NCBI GenBank assembly: GCA_031257655.1 | Contig: JAIROF010000148.1 | Span: 1 to 23,984 of the forward strand | Length of the DNA: 23,984 nucleotides | Origin: Prevotellaceae bacterium | GTDB lineage: Bacteria > Bacteroidota > Bacteroidia > Bacteroidales > UBA932 | Reading direction: 5' to 3' | Shown here: piece by piece, positions 15,713 to 22,397 of the stretch | Numbering within the stretch: the stretch's first letter is position 1 | Layout of the letters: the number at the start of each line of letters is the position of its first letter | The notes under the pieces: generated by a model | Seen by the model: the letters and a program-made list of their open reading frames with translations, nothing else | Database searches by the model: none | What the model was told of the DNA's origin: nothing | Program-made: the position numbers and the translations under genes

Positions 15713-15720
15713 TACCTTCG
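15713..15720 (+). promoter_or_regulatory. Possible -7 box for the sufD-like gene
   Basis: TACCTTCG differs by one base from TAnnTTTG and lies 38 nt before the ATG at 15759. No clear -33 box. It suggests the short SufD frame is an independent gene rather than the tail of a broken longer one. Confidence 0.35.
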
Positions 15721-15758
15721 CACCGGCGTTGCTCACAACGGAGCGCGGCCAAATAAGC

Positions 15759-16505
15759 ATGGAACAAGTAGACATTACCAAATATACGGAAGGCAACGTG
15801 CTGCGGGTTGGCGCGGGGCAGTCGCTTTCGCTGGCGCTGCGGGGCGGTATTCCGCCGGGGATGCGCGTTGAGGTGCAGCGGCAGGGGCAGCTGGACTTGC
15901 TGGCGCTGCACGCGGGCTGTTGCAGCGTGGATTTCAGCGTATCGCAGGCGGAGGAGAGCAGCGTCAACCTGTTCCTGCTTGCGCCGGGGGACGGAGAGGT
16001 GGTGCAGCGCGTGCAGGTGGACTTGCTGGGCGAGCGCGCAGCGTGCGGCATTTTTGGCTTCAGCGCAGCCGCGCATGCGCAGCAGCATCGCTCAAGCGTT
16101 GTAGTGAACCACGTTGCCGCAGCGTGCCGCAGCGAGCAGCTGTTTCGTCAGGTTGTTGGCGGCTGCGCGGTGGTGCACTTTGAGGGGCGCGTGCGGGTGT
16201 CGCCGTGCGCCCAGCGCACCGACGCTCGGCAGTCGTGCAAGACGCTGCTCCTGAGCGCAGCCGCGCGCGCGCGCGTGCAGCCCCAGCTCGAGATCTACGC
16301 CGACGACGTTAAGTGCAGCCACGGCGCCACCGTGGGGCAGCTCAGCAGCGAAGCGCTCTTCTACCTGCGCTCGCGCGGCGTGAGCCTGGCTCAGGCGCAG
16401 CAGCTGCTCCTGCTCGGCTTTGCCGACGAGGTGGTGCAGAAAATCCCCGCGCCGGCCTTTCGCGAAAGCGTCGCCGCGCGCATAGCTGAAGGAATTAAGA
16501 ATTAA
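15759..16505 (+). CDS. sufD: SufD-like Fe-S cluster scaffold protein, short form
   Basis: 248 residues of the SufB/SufD family. SufD pairs with SufB and the ATPase SufC as the cytosolic scaffold that assembles Fe-S clusters. The C-terminal core is well conserved: KTLLLSAAARARVQPQLEIY at 161-180, ADDVKCSHGATVGQLSSEAL at 181-200 with His188 matching the conserved SufD histidine, FYLRSRGV and FADEV. Family members are usually 400-450 residues; here the N-terminal helical domain is absent and the protein starts in the beta-helix. No sufB, sufC or sufS is adjacent, whereas these normally form an operon. The last residues GIKN and the TAA are supplied by a 7-bp repeat array. The ATG at 15759 starts a plausible N-terminus; the frame is open for 10 more codons upstream. 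A reduced orthologue is more likely than a pseudogene. Confidence 0.82.
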   Translation: MEQVDITKYTEGNVLRVGAGQSLSLALRGGIPPGMRVEVQRQGQLDLLALHAGCCSVDFSVSQAEESSVNLFLLAPGDGEVVQRVQVDLLGERAACGIFGFSAAAHAQQHRSSVVVNHVAAACRSEQLFRQVVGGCAVVHFEGRVRVSPCAQRTDARQSCKTLLLSAAARARVQPQLEIYADDVKCSHGATVGQLSSEALFYLRSRGVSLAQAQQLLLLGFADEVVQKIPAPAFRESVAARIAEGIKN

Positions 16506-16523
16506 GAATTAAGAATTAGGAAT
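16492..16523. repeat. Heptamer array AATTAAG/AATTAGG at the sufD 3' end
   Basis: Four units of a 7-bp repeat overlap the final codons and stop of the sufD-like gene. An inverted array of the same unit lies at 16777-16800. Confidence 0.85.
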
Positions 16524-16526
16524 TGA

Positions 16527-16691
16527 TGGTGTCAGATTTCGGTTGATATTTTTTTATTATCGTTGCGATAAAAAAAATATGGTAACAATTAGCTATTATT
16601 TTTGTCCGAATGAAAAATGTAGATGGTGTCTATGTTTGATTGATATAATTCATAAATAAGTAAAAATTAGCGCGCAATTTATGACACCACC
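16527..16691. other. AT-rich element bounded by TGGTGTCA / TGACACCA
   Basis: The intergenic segment between sufD and patatin has TGGTGTCA at 16527-16534 and its exact reverse complement at 16682-16689, with an internal ATGGTGTC near 16623-16630. The interior is very AT-rich with no ORF. It might be a small non-autonomous element, but the ends are too short to be sure. The right end motif (16675-16691) resembles 126-142. Confidence 0.3.
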
Positions 16692-16748
16692 AATCTGTGC
16701 AAATCATAAAAATCTGCATCATCTGCGTGCTAAAAAAACAAATCGCAG
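16692..16748 (-). repeat. Third copy of the dispersed intergenic repeat
   Basis: About 57 nt that align, inverted, with 10420-10474 with only a handful of differences (both contain AAATCATAAAAATC and ACAAATCGCA). It stands between the convergent sufD and patatin genes. Confidence 0.75.
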
Positions 16749-16776
16749 CTTTCGGCCGAGCGGAGTATAATGGGCG

Positions 16777-16802
16777 ACTAATTCCCAATTCCTAATTCTT
16801 TT
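16777..16802. repeat. Inverted heptamer array at the patatin 3' end
   Basis: On the minus strand AAGAATTAGGAATTGGGAATT follows the patatin Val-Glu; the codons AAG AAT TAG (Lys-Asn-stop) are part of it. The sufD frame ends the same way (Lys-Asn-stop) in the facing array. Confidence 0.75.
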
Positions 16803-17664
16803 CCACGTTTGAGAGCGTCAATATATCGGGATGGTTTTCGATGTAGGTTACGGTGGCGTGGTATCCTATGGCGTAAAATTCTTCTATCCGGCTAAAATCG
16901 AGCAGCCCCAGCTTGCCGGCGCGCTCAATTTCTATGTAAAAGTTGCACAGCTGCTTTCGTGGTTTTTCGTTGGCCGCCACCACCATGGTGAGCGCGCGGT
17001 GAATGGCCCCCAATCCTTTGAGCTCGTCCTGCGTCAGGAGGTCGTTTGTAGCGTTTACGCTGATGCCGATGACGTAGTTGCAGCAGTCGAGCAGCGGCTC
17101 TACGGGGAGGTTGTTGGTCAGCCCTCCGTCTACGTAGGTAAAGCTGTCGATGATGCTCGGCTCAAAAATGAAGGGGATGGCGGTGGAGGCCACAATTTTA
17201 TCCTTAAGGGAGCCGCTGCCCACGATTTCGTACTGCGCAGTGTTGAGGTTGGTGATGCAGACGAACATTCTTTTTTCCAGCGATTCGAACGTGTTGTTGT
17301 TAGGGATGAGGTGCTCCAGCATTTTTTCCAGGAAGGTAGTTCGGAACAAGGCGCCGTTGAGCGATGGCCGGAATAGCCCCAGGTAGTGCTGCTCGCGGGC
17401 AAAGCTGTAGATGCGGTGTACCGGCACTCCGGCGGCGTAGATGGCGCCTACCACAGCCCCCATGCTGGCGCCCGACATGTGGGTAGGGATAATACCGTAG
17501 TCTTCGAGCGCCTGCAGCGCTCCAAGGTGGGCAAACCCCCGCGCCGCGCCGCCGGACAGCGCAACGCCGATGCTCCTCTCCTCTGCCGACACGAGTAGCG
17601 GCAGCGCAAGCATCAGCAGCAGAAAAATGAAAGTTTTTTTGTCCACGATTTTTTTTTGGTTCAC
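16792..17664 (-). CDS. Patatin-like phospholipase, exported
   Basis: 290 residues with a Ser-Asp dyad lipid acyl hydrolase domain. Signal peptide: KKTFIFLLLMLALPLLVSA, so periplasmic or outer-membrane located. The domain shows the oxyanion loop SGGAARGFAHLG at 37-48, the nucleophile elbow GASMG at 65-69 (Ser67) and the DGG motif at 179-181 (Asp179). No outer-membrane barrel follows, unlike longer bacterial patatins such as PlpD or Bacteroidales homologues of 700+ residues. The frame starts at a GTG (17664), with another GTG at 17646; both lie in copies of the short repeat TCGTGGAC/TCGTGAACC plus an A-run, so the true start is uncertain. The C-terminus ends in a heptamer array. It is downstream of relA/spoT by 192 nt. 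Confidence 0.88.
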   Translation of the reverse strand: MNQKKIVDKKTFIFLLLMLALPLLVSAEERSIGVALSGGAARGFAHLGALQALEDYGIIPTHMSGASMGAVVGAIYAAGVPVHRIYSFAREQHYLGLFRPSLNGALFRTTFLEKMLEHLIPNNNTFESLEKRMFVCITNLNTAQYEIVGSGSLKDKIVASTAIPFIFEPSIIDSFTYVDGGLTNNLPVEPLLDCCNYVIGISVNATNDLLTQDELKGLGAIHRALTMVVAANEKPRKQLCNFYIEIERAGKLGLLDFSRIEEFYAIGYHATVTYIENHPDILTLSNVEKN

Positions 17665-17725
17665 GAATTACACGATTTTTTTTGTCCACGAATTGCACGA
17701 ATTTGCACGAATTTGCACGAATTAG
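17641..17725 (-). repeat. Short repeats around the patatin start (TCGTG units)
   Basis: On the minus strand three ATTCGTGCAA units are followed by TCGTGGAC plus an A-run, then TCGTGTAAT, TCGTGAACC plus an A-run, and TCGTGGAC plus an A-run again. Two of these provide the candidate GTG start codons of the patatin gene. Confidence 0.8.
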
Positions 17726-17803
17726 ACATTATATCAATTAGCTTATAATTATATTGATTGTCAATGCTATTATTGTTTCAGCATTGCTTAATCTATATAA
17801 AGT

Positions 17804-17859
17804 CTACTCACTCACTACTCACTACTCACTACTTATTACTACTTACTCCTAAACTCCTA
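17804..17859. repeat. Degenerate heptamer array at the relA/spoT 3' end
   Basis: Plus-strand units CTCACTA three times, then CTTATTA, CTACTTA, CTCCTAA and ACTCCTA keep a 7-bp period up to and including the CTA that is the relA/spoT stop (TAG on the minus strand). Confidence 0.8.
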
Positions 17860-20112
17860 ATTAATTCTTTTGACTTCCTTTACGCCGTCCACCTTTTGGA
17901 GTTTTCCGATGAGGTTATTGAGGTCTGTGGTGCTATGGACGTAGAGGTCGAGTTCGTCTTCGAACAGCCCGTCGTGGCTTTCTGCGTTGAGGTGTCGTAT
18001 GTTTACGTGCATTTCGTCGGAGATAATTTTGACCAAATCGCGCAGCAGCCCCACGCGGTCGATTCCGGAGATGGTTATGCGGGCGAGGAAGTAGAGCACC
18101 TTGTGCTCCGTCCACTTTACGTTTACGATTTTGTCGCCGTGCTGCGAAGCTTCTCGGATGGCCACGGGGCAATCTTTTCTGTGGATGAGGACTTTATTTT
18201 CGCGCTCAATGAATCCGATTACGCTGTCTCCAGGGATTGGGTTGCAGCAGGTAGCGATTCGGTAGGCGAGCTTTGAGGGGTCTGTCCCCTCCTTTAGGAG
18301 GAATGCCCGCTTGTTGATGGGCTGCTGCGCTTCCTTTGCGTCGTTTTTTTCGGGGTTTTTTTTGCGCTTACCGGAGCCGAGCAGTCGGAGCTCCATGTAT
18401 CTCAGGAACTTGTTTCGGTGCTGCCTTCTCAGCACCTTTCCTATTTCCCCGAGCTGGAGGATGCCGGCGCCCACCTGGCTAAAGAGCTCCTGCTTGTTGG
18501 TAACGCTGTAGGCGTCTGTGATTCGCTTGTAGAGCATTGCGTTGGGCTGCAATCCAAAGTTTCGGATGATTTCCTCCACGGCCTGCTTTCCTTTCTGAAA
18601 GTACTCCTTAACCTCCGCCTTTAGCGCCGTTTTGATTTGGTTTCGGGCGCGTGGGGTGGTGGCAAAGTCGAGCCATTCGGTTTTTGGCTTTTGGTTTTCG
18701 GCGGTGAGCATTTCCACCTGGTCGCCGTTGCTGAGCTCGTAGCTGATTGGGACGAGCTTGTGGTTTACCTTTGCGCCGATAGACTTGTTTCCGATGGCGG
18801 TATGGATTTCGTAGGCGAAGTCGATGGCGGTTGATTTTTTAGGCAGCTTTACCAGCTTTCCTTTTGGGGTGTAGACCAGGATTTCGGAGGAGAAGAGGTT
18901 GAGCTTGAGCTGGTCGAGAAACTCCGTTGCGTTTTCTTCGCTGTGTGCGAGCATTTCGCGGATTCGCTCCAGCCACTTGTCGAGGGCGGCGTCGAAGGGG
19001 TTTGCGTCGTCGTGCTGGCTTTCGTGCTGGCTTTTGTAGCGCCAGTGGGCGGCGTATCCGCGCTCTGCGATTTCGTTCATGCGCTTTGAGCGGATTTGCA
19101 GCTCTACCCAGCGTCCGAGGGCGCCCATGACGGTGATGTGCAGCGATTCGTAGCCGTTGTCTTTTGGGGTGCTTATCCAGTCGCGCAGGCGGCCGTAGTT
19201 GGGCTTGTAGATGTCCGTCACGAGGGAGTAGATGCGCCAGCACTGCTGCCGTTCGTCGCTGTCTGCCGCAGAGGTGAAGACGATGCGCACGGCAAACAGG
19301 TCGTATATCTCCTCGAAGGAGACCTGCTTGGTTTCCATTTTTTTCCAGATGGAGTAGACGGATTTCACCCGTCCGCTGACCTCGTGCTCAATGTTGTACT
19401 TGTTGAGCTGCTGTATGATGGGCGTGGTAAATGTTTTGATGTAGGCGTTGCGCTCTTCGGCGGTGGCGGCGATTTTGTTTTGCAGCTCTTCGTATATTCG
19501 AGGGAACTGAAACTTCATGGTGAGGTCTTCCATTTCGGTTTTGATGTTGTACAGCCCCAGCCGGTGTGCGAGCGGCGCGTAGAGGTAGAGCGTTTCGCTG
19601 GCAATTTTTTCCTGCTTGTGGGGCGCCATTGAGCCCAGGGTGCGCATGTTGTGCAGGCGGTCGGCCAGCTTGATGAGCACCACGCGGATGTCGTCGGCCA
19701 TGGCCAGCATCATTTTTTTGAAGTTTTCGGCCTGTATGGAGACGTTTTTGTCGAAAATCGTATCAAACTTGGTCAGGCCATCCACCAGGAAGGCAATTTT
19801 TTCGCCAAACATCCCCTCCATATCTTCGAGCGTATATTCGGTATCCTCCACCACGTCGTGCAGCAGGGCGGCCGCTATCGATTTGTAGCCAAGCCCGATT
19901 TCGCACGACACGATCTTTGCCACCGCAATGGGGTGCATGATGTAGGCTTCGCCGGACTTGCGGCGGCTGCCCTTGTGCGCTTCGTAGGCCAGCAAAAAGG
20001 CCTTGTACGTAACGCTCACCTCTTCGCTCGTAAAGGTGCGAAGGCTGCTGCTCAGCATGTCGTAGTAAGCCGCCAACGCCTCCTCGCGCTCTATGTCTCT
20101 ATCATCTAACAT
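17857..20112 (-). CDS. Bifunctional (p)ppGpp synthetase/hydrolase, RelA/SpoT family
   Basis: A complete 751-residue long RSH protein. It makes and degrades the alarmone (p)ppGpp in the stringent response. Domains: HD hydrolase at about 40-200 with the metal motif HDVVED at 85-90 intact, so hydrolysis is expected; synthetase at about 235-360 (GRVKSVYSIWKKM, YDLFAVRIVF, STPKDNGYESLH, VELQIRSKRMNEIAERGYAA); TGS at about 412-475 (YTPKGKLVKLPKKSTAIDFAY); a zinc-finger/CC region with IATCCNPIPGD; and a C-terminal ACT domain at about 675-751 (ARITISGIDRVGLLRDLVKI). The start ATG at 20112 gives a normal N-terminus. Bacteroidetes often have two such genes, so I do not choose between rel, relA and spoT. 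A heptamer array and a 103-bp duplication stand just upstream. Confidence 0.96.
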   Translation of the reverse strand: MLDDRDIEREEALAAYYDMLSSSLRTFTSEEVSVTYKAFLLAYEAHKGSRRKSGEAYIMHPIAVAKIVSCEIGLGYKSIAAALLHDVVEDTEYTLEDMEGMFGEKIAFLVDGLTKFDTIFDKNVSIQAENFKKMMLAMADDIRVVLIKLADRLHNMRTLGSMAPHKQEKIASETLYLYAPLAHRLGLYNIKTEMEDLTMKFQFPRIYEELQNKIAATAEERNAYIKTFTTPIIQQLNKYNIEHEVSGRVKSVYSIWKKMETKQVSFEEIYDLFAVRIVFTSAADSDERQQCWRIYSLVTDIYKPNYGRLRDWISTPKDNGYESLHITVMGALGRWVELQIRSKRMNEIAERGYAAHWRYKSQHESQHDDANPFDAALDKWLERIREMLAHSEENATEFLDQLKLNLFSSEILVYTPKGKLVKLPKKSTAIDFAYEIHTAIGNKSIGAKVNHKLVPISYELSNGDQVEMLTAENQKPKTEWLDFATTPRARNQIKTALKAEVKEYFQKGKQAVEEIIRNFGLQPNAMLYKRITDAYSVTNKQELFSQVGAGILQLGEIGKVLRRQHRNKFLRYMELRLLGSGKRKKNPEKNDAKEAQQPINKRAFLLKEGTDPSKLAYRIATCCNPIPGDSVIGFIERENKVLIHRKDCPVAIREASQHGDKIVNVKWTEHKVLYFLARITISGIDRVGLLRDLVKIISDEMHVNIRHLNAESHDGLFEDELDLYVHSTTDLNNLIGKLQKVDGVKEVKRIN

Positions 20113-20121
20113 CCGGTTGGT

Positions 20122-20177
20122 TAATTAGGAATTAGGAATTAGGAATTAAGAATTAAGAATTAAGAATTAGGAATTAG
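20122..20177. repeat. Heptamer array upstream of relA/spoT
   Basis: Eight or so units of AATTAGG and AATTAAG in tandem, beginning 10 nt before the relA/spoT start codon and running into the 103-bp duplication. Confidence 0.9.
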
Positions 20178-20366
20178 TCACCCATTAAGCAAAGCTAAAC
20201 GTAAAGTTTCAAATAGCTAAAAATGAGTAAATTGCATTTTGGCTATATGAAAGAATTAAGAATTAGGAATTAAGAATTAGTCACCCATTAAGCAAAGCTA
20301 AACGTAAAGTTTTAAATAGCTAAAAATGAGCAAATTGCATTTTGGCTATATGAAAGAATTAGGAAT
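20178..20366. repeat. 103-bp direct tandem duplication
   Basis: TCACCCATTAAGCAAAGCTA starts at 20178 and again at 20281; the copies differ at only a few positions over the unit, and heptamers lie between them. Each copy contains, on the minus strand, TAGCTTTG (20197-20190 and 20300-20293), an exact TAnnTTTG box pointing at relA/spoT, but without a -33 box at normal spacing. Confidence 0.9.
20190..20197 (-). promoter_or_regulatory. Possible relA/spoT -7 box (duplicated at 20293-20300)
   Basis: TAGCTTTG on the minus strand, 78 nt upstream of the start codon, and a second identical box in the tandem copy. TTTG lies only 12 nt upstream of it, closer than normal, so this is a weak call. Confidence 0.3.
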
Positions 20367-20400
20367 AGCGCTACCGCAGAAGGTCTTATCTGTGGAAATC

Positions 20401-20439
20401 TGTGCAAGCTGTGGACAAAAAACATCCACAGCTTGCACA
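20401..20439. other. Perfect 15-bp stem hairpin
   Basis: TGTGCAAGCTGTGGA (20401-20415) and its exact reverse complement (20425-20439) flank a 9-nt loop CAAAAAACA. The bases around it also repeat pieces of the motif (ATCTGTGGAAATCTGTGC, then GCTTTGCACAGC). No T-run follows directly; its role is unknown. Confidence 0.75.
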
Positions 20440-20805
20440 GCTTTGCACAGCTTTTGGCGGGAAGATAAAAACCAAAGTTTTGGTCAACCCGTCCGGGCTA
20501 TACGGAGGCGCAGGTTTTGTCGCCGGAAAACGCGCTGAAGTGCTCGAAATAGGGCACCGCCTCTACGGGGGGTGAGGTCTAAAAAGGGGACGTCATTATA
20601 GGGCTTTCAGCCCTGTAAATCGCAGAACTTTGCGCATCTACTCGCCAACGAATTTTGATTTTATATTACACTCTATATCAGCAAAATGGCTTAAAAAAGA
20701 AGATGCGATTGCGATGACGAACCAACAGTAGCAACAGGCTTGCCCTAAAATATTTAGCTAAATTACTGTATATCTGCAATTTAAGAAGGTGAAAAATCCG
20801 TCCTT
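20440..20805. other. Intergenic stretch with no supported gene
   Basis: Between the hairpin and the heptamers beyond the fibronectin-like gene I see only a small stem (AGGGCT-TTC-AGCCCT near 20603) and AT-rich DNA. The 70-codon frame starting at 20326 runs across repeats and is not believable. Confidence 0.5.
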
Positions 20806-20825
20806 AATTCTTAATTCCTAATTCT
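20803..20825. repeat. Inverted heptamer array beyond the fibronectin-like gene
   Basis: CCTTAATTCTTAATTCCTAATTC: three units of the AATTARG heptamer on the minus strand, ending 5 nt from the stop codon at 20830. Together with the array at 20122-20177 it flanks the whole 20.1-20.8 kb gap in inverted orientation. Confidence 0.8.
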
Positions 20826-20829
20826 ACAT

Positions 20830-22395
20830 TTAGTAGACCACGGTCACGGTTCCTGTTTTTTCGGCCTGCTCTCCGCTTACAAAGGTAATCTTTATGTGGT
20901 AAATATAGGCAGCTTGGGCGACAAAATTTCCGCTATTGTTCTCCCGTGCGTTCCAGGGTTCGGCTCCGGAGTAGACGAGCCGTCCGTTTGCGGTGTAGAT
21001 GGCGAGGGTGTATTCCTTCATGCAGGCGCACAGGGGTTCGAACATGCTGCGGCTTTTGCCGGTAAATTCGTTTCGCGCTTCGCTACCCGGCTGCACGGCG
21101 TTTGGCATCTCCATTCGGTTGGCAACGGCGGTGCAGGCCTCCGCCGAGCGGACGTAGGCGAGGGGCTGCCGGCTGTTGTCGAGGATATCGGCCTCCACGC
21201 GGTAGCAGCGCTGGCCTGCGCAGGCGACGGAGTCGGGGAGGTGCGAGAGGTCGTCGCTGAGGGAGAGGTCGTCCGTATCGGCCACCGGGCCTGCCGCGCC
21301 CGGCGGCGAGGTTCGGCGCACGCTGTAGCGCTGCGCGCGATGCGTGGCGCCGCTGCCGGCGTCGTGCCACACCGCAATGTCCCACCGGATGGCGGGGGTG
21401 GTTTCGCCCAGCACCGCCGGCGCGAGGCTCGTTACGGCGGCGCTCGACGCGGTTACGCGCTCGCAGGCGTTCACCGCCGATATGCGGTAAAACGAGTAGC
21501 TGACGCCCGAAGCGTTGTCGGTGATGCTTGTTTGCCGCTTGTCCGAAAACTCCTCAAACGTGCGGTATGCGCCGTTTATCTCCGGCGATTTTTCCGCCCA
21601 AAAGCGGGTGTACTCCGTTGCCGGGTCTATCCTGAAGCGTAGGGTGGTGCTTTGGCGTTCGCTCAGCACAGAGTCTAAGTGAATGTGCTGCGGGCGAATG
21701 GGCGTTGGCACGAAGACGTCGGTGCGGTTGGAGTAGCTGGTATCCTTGCCGTTGTTGTACACGGCGGCTACGTAGAGGTGGTAGCGCTGCTTTTCTTTGG
21801 CGACGGGCAGGGTGAGCGATGTAGCGCCGTTGCTCGTGGCCAGCCACACCGCGCTGTCGGGGTCAAACGCATCCCCCCCGATGTGCCCGTAGAGGTGGTA
21901 GCGCACTTCGCTGGTAAATGCGGGGAGCGGCACCGGTGGCGATATGGAGTACTGGTCGAGCTGCTGGTAGGGGCTCCACTGGAGGGAGATGGCGTTGGCG
22001 CAGGCGTCGAGCGTGGCGCTGCGGAGCTGCATGGTGCGGAAGGGGGGCTGGTACACGAATCCTCCGCCCAGCGGCTCCTTGGAGATAAGCTGAACGGCGT
22101 ATATGCCGGGGGTGCAGCAGGGTGCGCTGTCGTCGGTAAAGCGCGTGGCGCGGTTGCCCACCTCGGCCAGCGTATCCATGATGATGTTTCCCTGCGGGTC
22201 TTCTACCAGCTTTAGCACCCGGAATCCCTTTACGTCCGCCGTATCGCTGATGTCGGCGAGGCTCCACTGCACGTAAAACGTTTGCGAGGCGACGTCTACT
22301 CCGGCGGCGCGAAAGCGGAGCGAGGCGTCGTTCAGCGCCGGCAGCGGTGCGCTGCTCAGCAGGAGCGCGGGTATGGCGAGGTACAGCTTTCGCAT
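20830..22395 (-). CDS. Secreted fibronectin-type-III-like protein with T9SS type B-like C-terminal domain
   Basis: 521 residues from the ATG at 22395, with a signal peptide MRKLYLAIPALLLSSAPLPA. The middle is several beta-sandwich segments of fibronectin type III style (FYVQWSLADISDTADVKGFRV, then AISLQWSPYQQLDQYSI, YHLYVAAVYNNG, YRISAVNACE). The last ~94 residues, from MPNAVQPGSEARNEF through YTLAIYTANGRLVYSG and PWNAR to AYIYHIKITFVSGE and GTVTVVY, match the layout of the gliding-motility-associated (CHU_C, type B) sorting domain used by the type IX secretion system, so it is probably a surface or secreted protein. Function beyond that is unknown. The start is only 2 nt after the M16 stop, so the genes are translationally coupled. 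The frame is open 99 codons further upstream inside the M16 gene, which is an artefact. Confidence 0.8.
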   Translation of the reverse strand: MRKLYLAIPALLLSSAPLPALNDASLRFRAAGVDVASQTFYVQWSLADISDTADVKGFRVLKLVEDPQGNIIMDTLAEVGNRATRFTDDSAPCCTPGIYAVQLISKEPLGGGFVYQPPFRTMQLRSATLDACANAISLQWSPYQQLDQYSISPPVPLPAFTSEVRYHLYGHIGGDAFDPDSAVWLATSNGATSLTLPVAKEKQRYHLYVAAVYNNGKDTSYSNRTDVFVPTPIRPQHIHLDSVLSERQSTTLRFRIDPATEYTRFWAEKSPEINGAYRTFEEFSDKRQTSITDNASGVSYSFYRISAVNACERVTASSAAVTSLAPAVLGETTPAIRWDIAVWHDAGSGATHRAQRYSVRRTSPPGAAGPVADTDDLSLSDDLSHLPDSVACAGQRCYRVEADILDNSRQPLAYVRSAEACTAVANRMEMPNAVQPGSEARNEFTGKSRSMFEPLCACMKEYTLAIYTANGRLVYSGAEPWNARENNSGNFVAQAAYIYHIKITFVSGEQAEKTGTVTVVY

Positions 22396-22397
22396 GG

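Noticed and set aside
15619..15758. Missing SufD N-terminus hidden by a frameshift upstream
   Set aside because: The 140 nt between the lipoprotein stop and the sufD start show no SufD-like residues in any frame and contain a promoter-like box.
20178..20366. Two direct copies with spacing like a CRISPR
   Set aside because: Only two copies, in direct contact, far longer than CRISPR repeats, with no spacers and no cas genes.
20380..20460. TGTGGA/TCCACA words as a DnaA-box cluster or replication origin
   Set aside because: The words belong to one hairpin and lack the TTATNCACA consensus in several copies; no dnaA, dnaN or partition gene is near.
20326..20538. A 70-codon frame on the plus strand
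   Set aside because: It begins in the 103-bp duplication and crosses the 15-bp hairpin; no family resemblance.
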